A stretch of DNA of 64,000 nt from Hungateiclostridiaceae bacterium UBA1305. Lineage in GTDB: Bacteria > Bacillota > Clostridia > Acetivibrionales > DTU013. Where the stretch lies: assembly GCA_002307275.1 (NCBI GenBank), contig DBTX01000038.1, forward strand, positions 1 through 64,000, read 5' to 3'. The position numbers were made by a program, and so were the translations under genes. Below, in pieces: positions 1 through 8,540 of the stretch. The notes under the pieces were generated by a model. The model saw only the letters and a list, made by a program, of their open reading frames with translations. It had not been told where the DNA came from and searched no databases. Numbering within the stretch: position 1 is the stretch's first letter; every line of letters begins with the position of its first letter.

Positions 1-2
1 AG

Positions 3-455
3 GCAATAAAGGAAATAAAGCAGGATAAGCTGGAGTGCAAAATCATCGTCCTTACCATTCATGAGGACAGGGAGTATTTATTCAAGACGCTTCAGATGGG
101 AGCAGAGGGTTATGTGCTCAAGGATGCCGAACCGTCTGTACTGCTCGAAGCGATCCGGAGTGTCAATTCCGGGAAATCTTACATTCAATCGAATATGACC
201 ATGGAACTTGTGAAGGAATTTAACAGGGTCACCATGCATGAAAAGGAAAAACATGACGAAAACAACCTTACCTCCAGAGAAATTGAGGTCCTAAAGCTGA
301 TTGCAGAGGGTATGATAAACAAGGAAATAGCAAAGCAACTCTACATTAGTGAAAAGACTGTCAAGAACCATGTATCGAATATTTTCAGAAAGCTTAACGT
401 ATCAGACAGGACCCAGGCGGCGATATACGCTTTCAAGCATAACATCAAGACCTGA
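3..455 (+). CDS. NarL/FixJ-type response regulator, 5' end outside window
   Basis: DNA-binding response regulator of a two-component system, cut off by the window edge: the reading frame is open from base 3, so about the first third of the receiver is missing. Visible are the end of the receiver (the conserved Thr in VLTIHED and the Lys of VLKDAEP) and a complete LuxR-type helix-turn-helix near the C-terminus (LTSREIEVLKLIAEG, then SEKTVKNHVSNIFRKL). It ends in TGA and is followed by a good terminator. It lies just upstream of the Tad pilus operon in the same direction, so it may control that operon, but no binding site was identified. The family call is firm; the target is inference. Confidence 0.92.
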   Translation, partial: AIKEIKQDKLECKIIVLTIHEDREYLFKTLQMGAEGYVLKDAEPSVLLEAIRSVNSGKSYIQSNMTMELVKEFNRVTMHEKEKHDENNLTSREIEVLKLIAEGMINKEIAKQLYISEKTVKNHVSNIFRKLNVSDRTQAAIYAFKHNIKT

Positions 456-524
456 TCAGTCATAAACCCGGTTTCACCCAATGATATGAATGGCACGACT
501 GTAGGACAGTGGTCCCAGCAAAAG

Positions 525-560
525 TAAGCCTTTCGGATAGAAAATCCGGAGGGCTTTTTT
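525..560 (+). terminator. Intrinsic terminator after the response regulator
   Basis: An AAGCC...GGGCTT stem contains an inner CGGAT/ATCCG pair and is followed by a run of six T. It separates the regulator transcript from the pilus operon. Confidence 0.8.
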
Positions 561-597
561 AGGTACATTACATCATCAAAAAAGGCCCTGCGGCGGA

Positions 598-626
598 TAG
601 TTTTATGACATTGACCGCTCTATAAT
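598..626 (+). promoter_or_regulatory. Possible promoter of the flp/tad operon
   Basis: A perfect TATAAT at 621-626 lies about 70 bases before the pilin start, but no good -35 hexamer is found at the right distance. This would fit an activator-dependent promoter, possibly one driven by the adjacent LuxR-type regulator. Seen: the -10 hexamer. Inferred: its use. Confidence 0.35.
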
Positions 627-697
627 GAAACCATGCAAGAGACAACGAACACAAAATTAATTCAAAATAAATGAAAATTTGAAAGGGGTACAAAATT

Positions 698-892
698 ATG
701 ATGAACGTATTGAATTATCTGAGGGCAAGATTCGCAAGCAAAAAGGGACAGGGCATGGTGGAGTACGGACTGATTGTCGGAATCATAGCAGTTCTCATCA
801 TAGGATGTTTTACATTTTTGAAAGATCCGATTACTGCATTGTTTACCAATATTGGAACAGTAATTAACGGGAGTGCTACAGCTGTTAAATAA
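698..892 (+). CDS. flp: Flp/Fap-type pilin (TadA-system type IVb pilin)
   Basis: Small pilin (64 aa), the structural subunit of a Tad pilus. It has a short basic leader and the processing signature KGQGMVEYGLIVGI, in which cleavage after the first Gly would put Glu at mature position +5, as in Flp pilins. One hydrophobic helix follows (about residues 26-45) and then a short C-terminal tail. The ribosome site GAAAGGGG lies before 698; 701 is an equally possible ATG. A separate terminator (929-960) follows, so the pilin can be made in excess over the assembly proteins, as is common for major pilins. No prepilin peptidase is encoded nearby. Confidence 0.88.
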   Translation: MMNVLNYLRARFASKKGQGMVEYGLIVGIIAVLIIGCFTFLKDPITALFTNIGTVINGSATAVK

Positions 893-928
893 AAGTACAA
901 AACAGAATAAAGCATAGCAGAAATAGCT

Positions 929-960
929 GCCCTATCTGTTTACAGGTAGGGCAATTTTTT
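929..960 (+). terminator. Intrinsic terminator or attenuator after flp
   Basis: A GCCCTA...TAGGGC hairpin is followed by AATTTTTT. It lies between the pilin and the assembly genes, so it probably sets the ratio of pilin to machinery transcripts by partial read-through. Confidence 0.82.
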
Positions 961-1014
961 AAACACCGCACAGGAAGTAAAAAGCATTTATTGCAAATTG
1001 CGGGGAGGATCCAG

Positions 1015-1413
1015 ATGAATCGATTCGGAAGGGGAAATGTAAAAGGCCAGGCACTTGTCGAAACAGCACTGGTGCTGCCAATATTACTTCTAATTCTTAC
1101 AGGCATTATTGATTTCGGATTTCTTTTCAACAATTATCTGATAGTCAGTAATGCATCACGTGAAGGTGTCAGAAGTGCTGTGGTAGGCAGTTCGAACAGT
1201 GATATTACGACAGTAGTGAATAACTTTGCCAGTACATTGGACAAGACCAGATTGACCATAACGATTACTCCTGATCTTCTGACCGGAAGAACAAAAGGCG
1301 TTGCTGTGACAGTTACAGTAGTATATAAATATAACCTGATTACACCAATAATTGGCACAATCATTCCTTCCCCGGTAAACCTGACAGCCAGTACGACTAT
1401 GCGCTGTGAATAA
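1015..1413 (+). CDS. tadE: TadE-like pseudopilin / pilus assembly protein
   Basis: TadE-family minor pilin-like membrane protein (132 aa). The N-terminal signature GQALVETALVLPILLLIL runs into a single transmembrane helix, followed by the NASREGVR segment typical of TadE/TadG-like proteins and a C-terminal domain rich in beta strands. The ATG at 1015 is chosen because GGGGAGG lies six bases upstream; a longer TTG-started frame from 991 has no such site. It is 14 bases before cpaB in the same operon. In Tad systems these proteins are processed like prepilins and help initiate or cap the fibre. Confidence 0.82.
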   Translation: MNRFGRGNVKGQALVETALVLPILLLILTGIIDFGFLFNNYLIVSNASREGVRSAVVGSSNSDITTVVNNFASTLDKTRLTITITPDLLTGRTKGVAVTVTVVYKYNLITPIIGTIIPSPVNLTASTTMRCE

Positions 1414-1427
1414 TTTCGGAGGTACTT

Positions 1428-2198
1428 ATGGAGAAAGCTAATAAAAAGATAATCCTTGTTGCTTTGGCATTATCGCTTGTTACAGCAATACTGATATATA
1501 TGTACATATCAGGACCGAAAACGGAAGTGACCAAGGTGGAGTACGCGACAGTATATGTTGCGGCAAAAACGATGCCTGCAAGATATAAGATTACAGATGC
1601 GGATTTAAAACAGGTAAAGATTGCAAAGGAACTGCTTAACCCAAGTGCAATATCGGATGTCAGCGAAATAACCGGGAAGCTGACGATGGAAAGAATCATC
1701 GCGGGTGAGCAGATCGTCAGGGAGAGACTTGCAGATGAAGAGGGTGTATTGCTTTCCTACAGTCTGCCGGAAGACACAAGGGCTATCAGTATAAATGTGA
1801 ATGAACAGATTGATGTAAATAGCTTAATGAGGCCGGGAGATTTTGTGGATGTCATAGCCAGTTTTGAAAAAGAAGAAGAGGATAACGGTCAGACGGTAAA
1901 AGTATATCCCAAAATAACCAGGACAATTCTCCAGAATGTGGAGGTGCTTGCTCTTGGACAGGATATGACACTTTCGGTTGATAAACTGAGTGAAATGCCT
2001 GTGACAGTAACACTGGCAATAAAGGATAAGAATGTAGAGGAGTTCGTATATGCTTCCCAATTTGCAACAATAAGGCTCGTATTGAGGCCTGTGGGCGATG
2101 AGTTGGAAGCTGCTACGGAAGGTATCGGCAGAGGGGATGTTTCAGGGACAAAGGGCGTTTATTCAAAGCCATCCTCGGGCAGCTCAACGCCACAGTAG
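1428..2198 (+). CDS. cpaB: CpaB/RcpC pilus assembly protein with SAF domain
   Basis: Envelope component of the Tad machine (256 aa). An N-terminal membrane anchor (about residues 7-28) is followed by an SAF-like segment (VYVAAKTMPARYKITDADL, residues about 42-60) and a CpaB core containing RAISINVNEQ and MRPGDFVDVIASF. The C-terminus is low-complexity (GSSTPQ). The start has an excellent GGAGG site. Gene order pilin-TadE-CpaB-CpaE-CpaF-TadB-TadC matches Gram-positive tad loci. With no outer membrane and no secretin gene here, its role must differ from the secretin-associated one in Proteobacteria. Confidence 0.85.
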   Translation: MEKANKKIILVALALSLVTAILIYMYISGPKTEVTKVEYATVYVAAKTMPARYKITDADLKQVKIAKELLNPSAISDVSEITGKLTMERIIAGEQIVRERLADEEGVLLSYSLPEDTRAISINVNEQIDVNSLMRPGDFVDVIASFEKEEEDNGQTVKVYPKITRTILQNVEVLALGQDMTLSVDKLSEMPVTVTLAIKDKNVEEFVYASQFATIRLVLRPVGDELEAATEGIGRGDVSGTKGVYSKPSSGSSTPQ

Positions 2199-2243
2199 TA
2201 AATTAGGTAATATTATTTTAAACGTTATGCGAGGAGTATGATT

Positions 2244-3440
2244 ATGGAAAAAATAAAACTTGTCGTTGTTGATGATTCGATGGAGACGAGAAATAATATA
2301 AAAATGCTATTGTCCTTTGAGAAAAGGATTGAAGTCATTGGGGAAGCAGAAAATGGCGAGGAGGCTGTTTTTGTTGTGAAGGAATCAAGACCGGATATCG
2401 TGCTGATGGATATCAACATGCCGGTGGTTGACGGTATCAGAGCTACGGAAGAAATATCGCTCAGTGTGCCCGGAACAACGGTTATCATTATGTCCGTCCA
2501 GGGTGAAATGGAATATGTCAGGAAGGCAATGACAGCCGGTGCGCGTGATTTTCTGAGCAAACCATTTAATGGGGATGAATTGGCAAGAACAATAATAAAG
2601 ACCTATGATCTTGAATCAAAACGCAGAGAAAAAGTCTCTGTGCCAAGGCAGCATGAAGAAATCGATTCTAAGGTCATTACAGTATTCAGTACAAAAGGTG
2701 GAGTCGGCAAAACCACTATTGCATCGAACCTGGCTGTATGTATAGCACGTTCAACAAAGAAAAAGGTAGCGCTTTTAGATTTGGACCTCCAGTTCGGTGA
2801 TATAGCAATCATGTTGAATGTTTCGGTAAAAAACACGATAAGTGACTTGATTAAGGAAATCAACCAACTCGACAGCAGTCTGATGGAAGAGTACCTTGTT
2901 ACCCATTTCTCTGGTGTCAAGGTGCTGCCGGCGCCGATAAAGCCGGAATATGCGGAGTATATCACAGGAAATCATGTCGAAAAGATCATCAATGCGCTGA
3001 GGGAATCTTATCACTATATAATAATTGATACCTCGGCGAACTTCCATGAAACAGTTCTTACATCCCTGGACATGTCCGACAGGATCCTATTGGTTTCTAC
3101 GCTTGATCTGCCTACGATAAAGAATGTGAAGGCAGGACTTGATGTAATGGAAACACTTCATTATCCAAAGGACAAGATCAATATTGTTTTAAATAAGGCT
3201 TCGGAGCAATATGGCATCAAGTACAAGGATTTTGAAAACACGCTGAGGCATCCAATTTCATTTTATATACCCGAAGACAGCCAGACAGTGATAACTTCCG
3301 CTAACAAGGGCTTCCCTTTTGTAATGACCAGAACTGAAACGAAGGTTGCAAAGGCAATCATGGATATTTGCAGCAAGACGACGAATGAACTAAGTGGCGT
3401 CCGTGACAATAAGCCTGCGATCAGGAAATTGTTTGGTTAA
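2244..3440 (+). CDS. cpaE: Receiver domain fused to CpaE/TadZ ParA-like ATPase
   Basis: Pilus localisation/assembly ATPase of the CpaE/TadZ type (398 aa from the ATG at 2244, which is better spaced from GAGGAG than the ATG at 2238). Residues 1-120 are a full receiver domain: acidic pair D10-D11, likely phospho-acceptor D56 in VLMDINMP, and K106 in FLSKPF. Residues 143-390 are a ParA/MinD-type ATPase with deviant Walker A KGGVGKTT (151-158) and ALLDLDLQFGDIA downstream. Most CpaE receivers have lost the catalytic Asp, but this one seems intact, so phosphorylation control of pilus assembly is possible. Confidence 0.88.
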   Translation: MEKIKLVVVDDSMETRNNIKMLLSFEKRIEVIGEAENGEEAVFVVKESRPDIVLMDINMPVVDGIRATEEISLSVPGTTVIIMSVQGEMEYVRKAMTAGARDFLSKPFNGDELARTIIKTYDLESKRREKVSVPRQHEEIDSKVITVFSTKGGVGKTTIASNLAVCIARSTKKKVALLDLDLQFGDIAIMLNVSVKNTISDLIKEINQLDSSLMEEYLVTHFSGVKVLPAPIKPEYAEYITGNHVEKIINALRESYHYIIIDTSANFHETVLTSLDMSDRILLVSTLDLPTIKNVKAGLDVMETLHYPKDKINIVLNKASEQYGIKYKDFENTLRHPISFYIPEDSQTVITSANKGFPFVMTRTETKVAKAIMDICSKTTNELSGVRDNKPAIRKLFG

Positions 3441-3513
3441 GCTGCAAAAAATTCATTGCCAACCAGCCCGGTTATTTTTCTTCATTGTATATAAATTAAG
3501 GATGTGAGCGGAA

Positions 3514-4875
3514 ATGTCACTGATGGAAAGACTGCAAAAGGAGAAAATTGTTGAAACGGTTGAAATCGGTGGAATACAAAAGGCCCGTAAAACTGTTGCG
3601 CCCAAAATTGATCCTTTTGAAGAAATAAAATCCAGGATTCATACGAAAATCATTGAAGAAATAAATGGCAGTTCTTTAAAAGAAGATTCTCAGGGTAGTG
3701 CTGAAAACCTCGAAAATGAAATATCCGAAATTGTTGAGAAATTTCTTGATACCGAAGGTACATTCATAACAAAATTTGATAAGCAGAAGCTGATCGCTGA
3801 GATCATTGATGAAACGATCGGCTTCGGTCCCATAAACAAGTTTCTGCATGATGCCACGGTCTCCGAAATCATGGTCAACGGGCCTAATATGGTATATCTT
3901 GAGAGGAAGGGCAAACTGGTTCTCAGTGATGTAACCTTCAAGGATGACCAGCATGTCATGAGGGTCATTGAGAAGATTGTTGCCCCTTTAGGCAGAAGAA
4001 TCGATGAAAGTTCTCCAATGGTTGATGCGAGGCTTCCAAACGGCTCGCGCGTAAATGTTATCATACCGCCTCTTGCGTTGAATGGGCCTACAATTACCAT
4101 AAGAAAATTTTCAGAGAAACCATTTACAATAAAGGATCTTATCAATTTCGGAACTGTAACACCTGAAGTGGCAATGCTCCTGAAGGCGTGTGTCGAAGCC
4201 AGGCTGAACATTGTAGTGTCGGGCGGCACCGGAAGCGGTAAAACCACTACATTGAATGTTATATCCTCATTTATACCGGAGGATGAACGAATCGTGACTA
4301 TAGAGGACGCTGCAGAACTTCAGTTGGTACAGGATCATGTGATCAAACTGGAAACACGGCCGCCCAACATAGAAGGCAAAGGTGCCATTACCATAAGGGA
4401 CCTTGTGAGGAACTCGCTTAGAATGCGGCCCGACAGGATCGTTGTAGGCGAAGTTAGAAGCGGGGAGGCACTGGACATGCTGCAAGCTATGAATACGGGC
4501 CATGATGGTTCACTTACCACAGGTCATGCAAATTCTCCAAGGGATATGATATCAAGACTTGAGACAATGGTCTTAATGGCAGGTATGGATCTTCCCATCA
4601 AGGCAATAAGGGAACAGATTTCATCTGCAGTTGATCTGATTGTACAGCAGTCAAGACTAAAGGATGGCAGCAGGAGGATCACTCATATTACTGAGGTGAC
4701 AGGTATGGAGGGTGATGTAATCACGATGCAGGATATTTTTGTATATAAACAGCATGGTAGGGATGAGAAAGGTAAAATACTCGGGGCTATGTCCCCAACT
4801 GGAATTAAACCCAAATTTGTTGAAAAACTTGAGGAAGCCGGTATCAGTCTTCCGAATGATATCTTTATACGCTGA
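3514..4875 (+). CDS. cpaF: CpaF/TadA secretion ATPase
   Basis: Hexameric motor ATPase of the type II/IV secretion superfamily that powers Tad pilus extrusion (453 aa). An N-terminal helical region is followed by the NTD containing IMVNGPNMVYLERKGKL, then Walker A GGTGSGKTT (237-245), the Asp-box region VTIEDAAELQL, Walker B-like RPDRIVVGEVR and the His-box region TGHDGSLTTGHANSP. All catalytic motifs are intact. It lies within the tad operon, 73 bases after cpaE. Confidence 0.93.
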   Translation: MSLMERLQKEKIVETVEIGGIQKARKTVAPKIDPFEEIKSRIHTKIIEEINGSSLKEDSQGSAENLENEISEIVEKFLDTEGTFITKFDKQKLIAEIIDETIGFGPINKFLHDATVSEIMVNGPNMVYLERKGKLVLSDVTFKDDQHVMRVIEKIVAPLGRRIDESSPMVDARLPNGSRVNVIIPPLALNGPTITIRKFSEKPFTIKDLINFGTVTPEVAMLLKACVEARLNIVVSGGTGSGKTTTLNVISSFIPEDERIVTIEDAAELQLVQDHVIKLETRPPNIEGKGAITIRDLVRNSLRMRPDRIVVGEVRSGEALDMLQAMNTGHDGSLTTGHANSPRDMISRLETMVLMAGMDLPIKAIREQISSAVDLIVQQSRLKDGSRRITHITEVTGMEGDVITMQDIFVYKQHGRDEKGKILGAMSPTGIKPKFVEKLEEAGISLPNDIFIR

Positions 4876-4895
4876 ATACAAAAGGGGGTATAGCC

Positions 4896-5870
4896 TTGGA
4901 AGGATTTATAATATTATTAGGTTCCATATCCGTTTTCTTATTCACTTACCAGATATTAAAGCTGATTGCCGGTAAACGTGATTATATATCAAGGCTGAAT
5001 AGCTATACCAATGTCGAGGAAGCAAAAGCTGAAAGTAAAAAAAGCATCAGGAAGGAAAACGGAAAAGTTTTTGGTGGAGTTCTTTCAAAAAGCATCGGGA
5101 AAGTAAAATTCCTCGATGGGTACAAGAAAAAACTGCAGACTCAATTGACAAGAGCGCACTTATTGCTGAAGGTGGATGAATTAATCGTATTAAATCTGAT
5201 TATTTTATTTGTGACAGGTGCATTAGTATTGATGCCGATGGGATCAAGAGGATGGTTGCCTGCTCTTGTTGCAGGGATCGCCAGCTGGAATATACCAATG
5301 CTTGTAATTAAAAGCAAGGCTAAAAAAAGAGTAAAACTGCTGAATGAACAGCTGGCAGATGCAATTACAATGATGTCGAATTCCTTAAAAGCAGGCTATA
5401 GCTTTTTTCAGGCAGTTGAAATAGTTGTGGAGGAGATGACCGGACCGATATCTGAGGAATTCGGGACACTCCAGAAGGAGATCAACCTTGGCCAGACTAC
5501 AGAAAAAGCAATGGAAAATATGGCAGCAAGGGTTTCAAGCGAAGATCTGGAACTTGTCATTACAGCGGTCATGATTCAACGCCAGGTAGGCGGCAATCTT
5601 TCTGAAGTACTTGATAATATCACTGCAACCATCAGGGACAGGGTAAAAATAAAAGGAGAGATTAAGACTGTAACAGCCCAGGGAAGGATGTCCGGGTGGG
5701 TAATATCATTGCTTCCACTTATCCTGTATGTCCTTACTTACATGATTAATCCAACACAGATGAGCCTTTTGTTCACAAGGCCACTGGGCATATTAATGAT
5801 AGTAATTGCAGTTGTCATGGAACTGATTGGAATAATGACCATTCGTAAAATTGTCCAGATCGAGATATGA
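4896..5870 (+). CDS. tadB: TadB inner-membrane platform protein
   Basis: Polytopic membrane protein of the GspF/TadB family (324 aa), one half of the pilus assembly platform that CpaF acts on. There is an N-terminal TM, a pair of TM helices around residues 95-135, the cytoplasmic T2SSF domain with LADAITMMSNSLKAGYS and RQVGGNLSEVLDNI, and two C-terminal TM helices. It starts with TTG at 4896, behind AAAGGGGG. It ends 13 bases before tadC. Confidence 0.88.
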   Translation: MEGFIILLGSISVFLFTYQILKLIAGKRDYISRLNSYTNVEEAKAESKKSIRKENGKVFGGVLSKSIGKVKFLDGYKKKLQTQLTRAHLLLKVDELIVLNLIILFVTGALVLMPMGSRGWLPALVAGIASWNIPMLVIKSKAKKRVKLLNEQLADAITMMSNSLKAGYSFFQAVEIVVEEMTGPISEEFGTLQKEINLGQTTEKAMENMAARVSSEDLELVITAVMIQRQVGGNLSEVLDNITATIRDRVKIKGEIKTVTAQGRMSGWVISLLPLILYVLTYMINPTQMSLLFTRPLGILMIVIAVVMELIGIMTIRKIVQIEI

Positions 5871-5883
5871 GGAGGCATAGAGG

Positions 5884-6801
5884 ATGCTGATATTAATTAT
5901 TATTATGGCGTTTTTATCCTGTTTTACAATTTGCTATTCCATACTTGTATATATTCAGCGCAGCAGACTTGCTGTGTATTCGAGGCTTGAAGGAATTCAA
6001 CAATACAACTCCTCCAATGACAATACTGAAATGAACCAGTCTTTGTTTCTCAGAGTATTTCGTCCTATGCTGGACACTTTGGAAAAAGCTATTATGAAAA
6101 TGACACCTGGTGAGTTGACTACATCACTGGAACGCAAGGTCACCAAGGCTGGAAATCCAGGTAATCTGGCTGTTAAGGATTGGGTAAACCTGCAGGCTGT
6201 GCTTGCGGCAGGATTGCCAGCAGTAACCTTACTGACAGGTAGATCTTTTAATGTAAAATTGTCAGGGCTGCTGCTCTGGATCATACTCGAGGTCGCGACC
6301 GGTTTGGTGCTCCCGGGGTTCGTACTGGGCAAAATGGCAACTGCAAGACAAAAGCTGATCCTGAATTCATTACCGGATGTTATGGATCTTTTGACTGTAA
6401 GTGTGGAAGCAGGGCTTGGGTTTGACGGTGCGCTGCTGAAAGTTGTTGATAAAAAACCAGGCCCGCTTGCAGCTGAGTTTGAAAAGGTACTGCAGGAGAT
6501 CAAGGTTGGCAGGCAAAAGAAGGATGCATTGAGAGATATGGCGCAAAGAGTCGATATACAGGACCTTACAGCTTTTGTAAGCTCTATAATACAAGCAGAC
6601 CAATTCGGTGTCGGTATAGCCAACGTATTGAGGATACAGGCAGTGCAGATGCGTCAGAAACGCAGACAAAGAGCCCAGGAAAAAGCGATGAAGGCCCCAA
6701 TCAAAATGCTTATACCAATGGTAATTTTCATTTTCCCGACATTATTTATCGTGCTGCTTGGACCGGTCGTAATTCAGTTAATAGAACAAATGGGCAAATA
6801 A
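5884..6801 (+). CDS. tadC: TadC inner-membrane platform protein
   Basis: Partner of TadB in the Tad platform (305 aa). An N-terminal TM, a central TM pair and a T2SSF domain with LPDVMDLLTVSVEAGLGF and QFGVGIANVLRIQA are followed by C-terminal TM helices. AGGAGG precedes the ATG. It is the last gene of the tad operon; a short hairpin terminator follows. Confidence 0.88.
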   Translation: MLILIIIMAFLSCFTICYSILVYIQRSRLAVYSRLEGIQQYNSSNDNTEMNQSLFLRVFRPMLDTLEKAIMKMTPGELTTSLERKVTKAGNPGNLAVKDWVNLQAVLAAGLPAVTLLTGRSFNVKLSGLLLWIILEVATGLVLPGFVLGKMATARQKLILNSLPDVMDLLTVSVEAGLGFDGALLKVVDKKPGPLAAEFEKVLQEIKVGRQKKDALRDMAQRVDIQDLTAFVSSIIQADQFGVGIANVLRIQAVQMRQKRRQRAQEKAMKAPIKMLIPMVIFIFPTLFIVLLGPVVIQLIEQMGK

Positions 6802-6825
6802 TATCAGCTATACAGGGACTGTCTT

Positions 6826-6842
6826 AAAAAGGCAGCCTTTTT
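6826..6842 (+). terminator. Terminator of the tad operon
   Basis: A seven-pair stem AAAAAGG/CCTTTTT with a three-base loop is followed by ATTTTT, 25 bases after the tadC stop. Confidence 0.6.
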
Positions 6843-6927
6843 ATTTTTAAGAATATAGTTGAAGATGACTGTAGATAATAGTATAATAATGGCATGGATT
6901 TATTGGCGTTGTAATGCGGAGGTTTAT

Positions 6928-8250
6928 ATGAGAGATTTTTTAAAGGAAATAGAGAATCGTATATTGGTGCATGACGGTTCAAAGGGTTACATGCTTCAGA
7001 AGCTTGGACTCAAGGGCGGTGAGTGCGGAGAGTACTGGAATCTGACCAATCAGGATGCAGTCAGAAACGTTTACAGGGCCTACCTGGATGCGGGGTCCGA
7101 TGTGATTCAGACGAATACTTTCCCGGGGAACAGGGCTATTTTGCATAAATATTCTCTTGAAGATAAAACATATGAAATCAATTACTGGGGTGCCAGGCTG
7201 GCACGTGAGATTGCAGGCAGTGATGCTTTCGTAAGTGCTTCAATAGGGTCTACGGGAATGCTTTTTGAACCTTCAGGCGAGTTAAACTTCGATAAAGCCT
7301 ATGAGATCTATAAAGAGCAGGTGAAGGCCGTGGCAGAAGGCGGAGCTGATATCATCAATTTCGAGACCTTCACCGATCTGGCTGAAATGCGTGCCGCGCT
7401 GCTGGCGGCCAAAGAGCAATCGGACCTTCCAGTGATATGTTCCATGGCCTTTGAAAATGGCGGGCGGACACTTATGGGAACAGAGCCCTTTGTTGCCGTC
7501 ACTGTGCTGAAGTCGCTCGGAGCGGATATGGTAGGAACCAACTGTTCCTTTGGACCGGAGCATATGGTGGGAATCGTAAAGGCGATGTATGAAGCCGGGG
7601 GCGGCTATCTCAGCGTAAAGCCCAATGCCGGCCTGCCGCAGGTTATCGGCGACGATGTCGTTTATTCGGAAACTGCGGGGCATTTTGCCGAACTGGCGGC
7701 TGAATTTGTTAAATACGGTGCAAGACTGATCGGCGGATGCTGCGGTTCAACACCTGATTTCATCAAGGCTTTAAAAAGTAAGGTCAGCGGCCTTTCACCC
7801 GTTCCGGTGGGAGAGTGGAACAGAAATGTCATCACCTCCAATGTCAGATGTGTGGAGGTGACGCAGCTGGATTGGAAGAATACAGGCAGGCTTGATGCGT
7901 CCATGGATGCAGGATTAGCGGATGCCTTAAGGATGAATGATCTGTCATATATTGAGGATGCAGCACTTGATCTGGCTACGGAAGGGTATGATGCCATCCG
8001 TATAAATATAGATGAAGTAAATGGCGGTTCAGAATTGCTCATGAACGTTGTTGACAGGGTCCAATGGTATGTCAGGGAACCATTGATTCTTGAAACGCGG
8101 AATCCGGAAGCGCTTGAAAAGGCATTGAGGATTTACAGAGGGGTTGCAGGGGTCATATCCGGCAATGCTCCGTCCCAAAAGCAGGCGGAATTGAAAGCTT
8201 TAACGGCCAGATATGGAAGTATAATTCTTGAACCGCCGATTCTGATTTAA
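6928..8250 (+). CDS. Homocysteine S-methyltransferase-family protein with degenerate C-terminal barrel
   Basis: Probable zinc-dependent methyltransferase of the Hcy/MetH-N family (440 aa), which moves a methyl group onto homocysteine. Residues 1-290 form the Hcy barrel with LVHDGSKGYMLQK, the loop QTNTFPGNR, and the zinc ligands C206 (GTNCSFGP) and C271-C272 (GGCCGS). Residues about 310-440 resemble the edge of a pterin-binding TIM barrel (EGYDAIRINID...VREPLILET...GVISGNAP) but are far too short for a full MetH pterin domain, and no B12 domain follows. The ATG at 6928 has GCGGAGG six bases upstream. It stands alone. The methyl donor is unknown. Confidence 0.8.
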   Translation: MRDFLKEIENRILVHDGSKGYMLQKLGLKGGECGEYWNLTNQDAVRNVYRAYLDAGSDVIQTNTFPGNRAILHKYSLEDKTYEINYWGARLAREIAGSDAFVSASIGSTGMLFEPSGELNFDKAYEIYKEQVKAVAEGGADIINFETFTDLAEMRAALLAAKEQSDLPVICSMAFENGGRTLMGTEPFVAVTVLKSLGADMVGTNCSFGPEHMVGIVKAMYEAGGGYLSVKPNAGLPQVIGDDVVYSETAGHFAELAAEFVKYGARLIGGCCGSTPDFIKALKSKVSGLSPVPVGEWNRNVITSNVRCVEVTQLDWKNTGRLDASMDAGLADALRMNDLSYIEDAALDLATEGYDAIRINIDEVNGGSELLMNVVDRVQWYVREPLILETRNPEALEKALRIYRGVAGVISGNAPSQKQAELKALTARYGSIILEPPILI

Positions 8251-8359
8251 ATGCGCTGATCTTTATACAATTATTCTGCAAAAGTTTGCTTAAAAAACAA
8301 ACCTATTGCACATTAGAAAAATATTGCGCAGCAACGTTTTTGGAACCCGGTATTCTGTA

Positions 8360-8428
8360 GGGGTGCGCATTGCGCGTCCGATATATGGTTTTCCCGGCAC
8401 CCTGCGGCGGACGGCCAATGGCCGCCCC
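8360..8428. repeat. Long imperfect inverted repeat, GC-rich, intergenic
   Basis: Two 21-base arms (8360-8380 and 8408-8428) match except for a few internal positions: GGGGTGCGCATTGCGCGTCC facing the complement of CGGACGGCCAATGGCCGCCC. The loop is about 27 bases. It is much richer in GC than its surroundings and lies between convergent genes. It has the look of a dispersed palindromic (REP- or MITE-like) unit, but only one copy is present in the window. Confidence 0.55.
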
Positions 8429-8540
8429 GATCATTATCACATTCATTGCGCATACTTTATATAATACGTAACTTTTCTAATATATGAAACCTCTGAATAG
8501 TAACTACAGATTAGCCAAGATATAGTTTAGGTAGCCGCGA

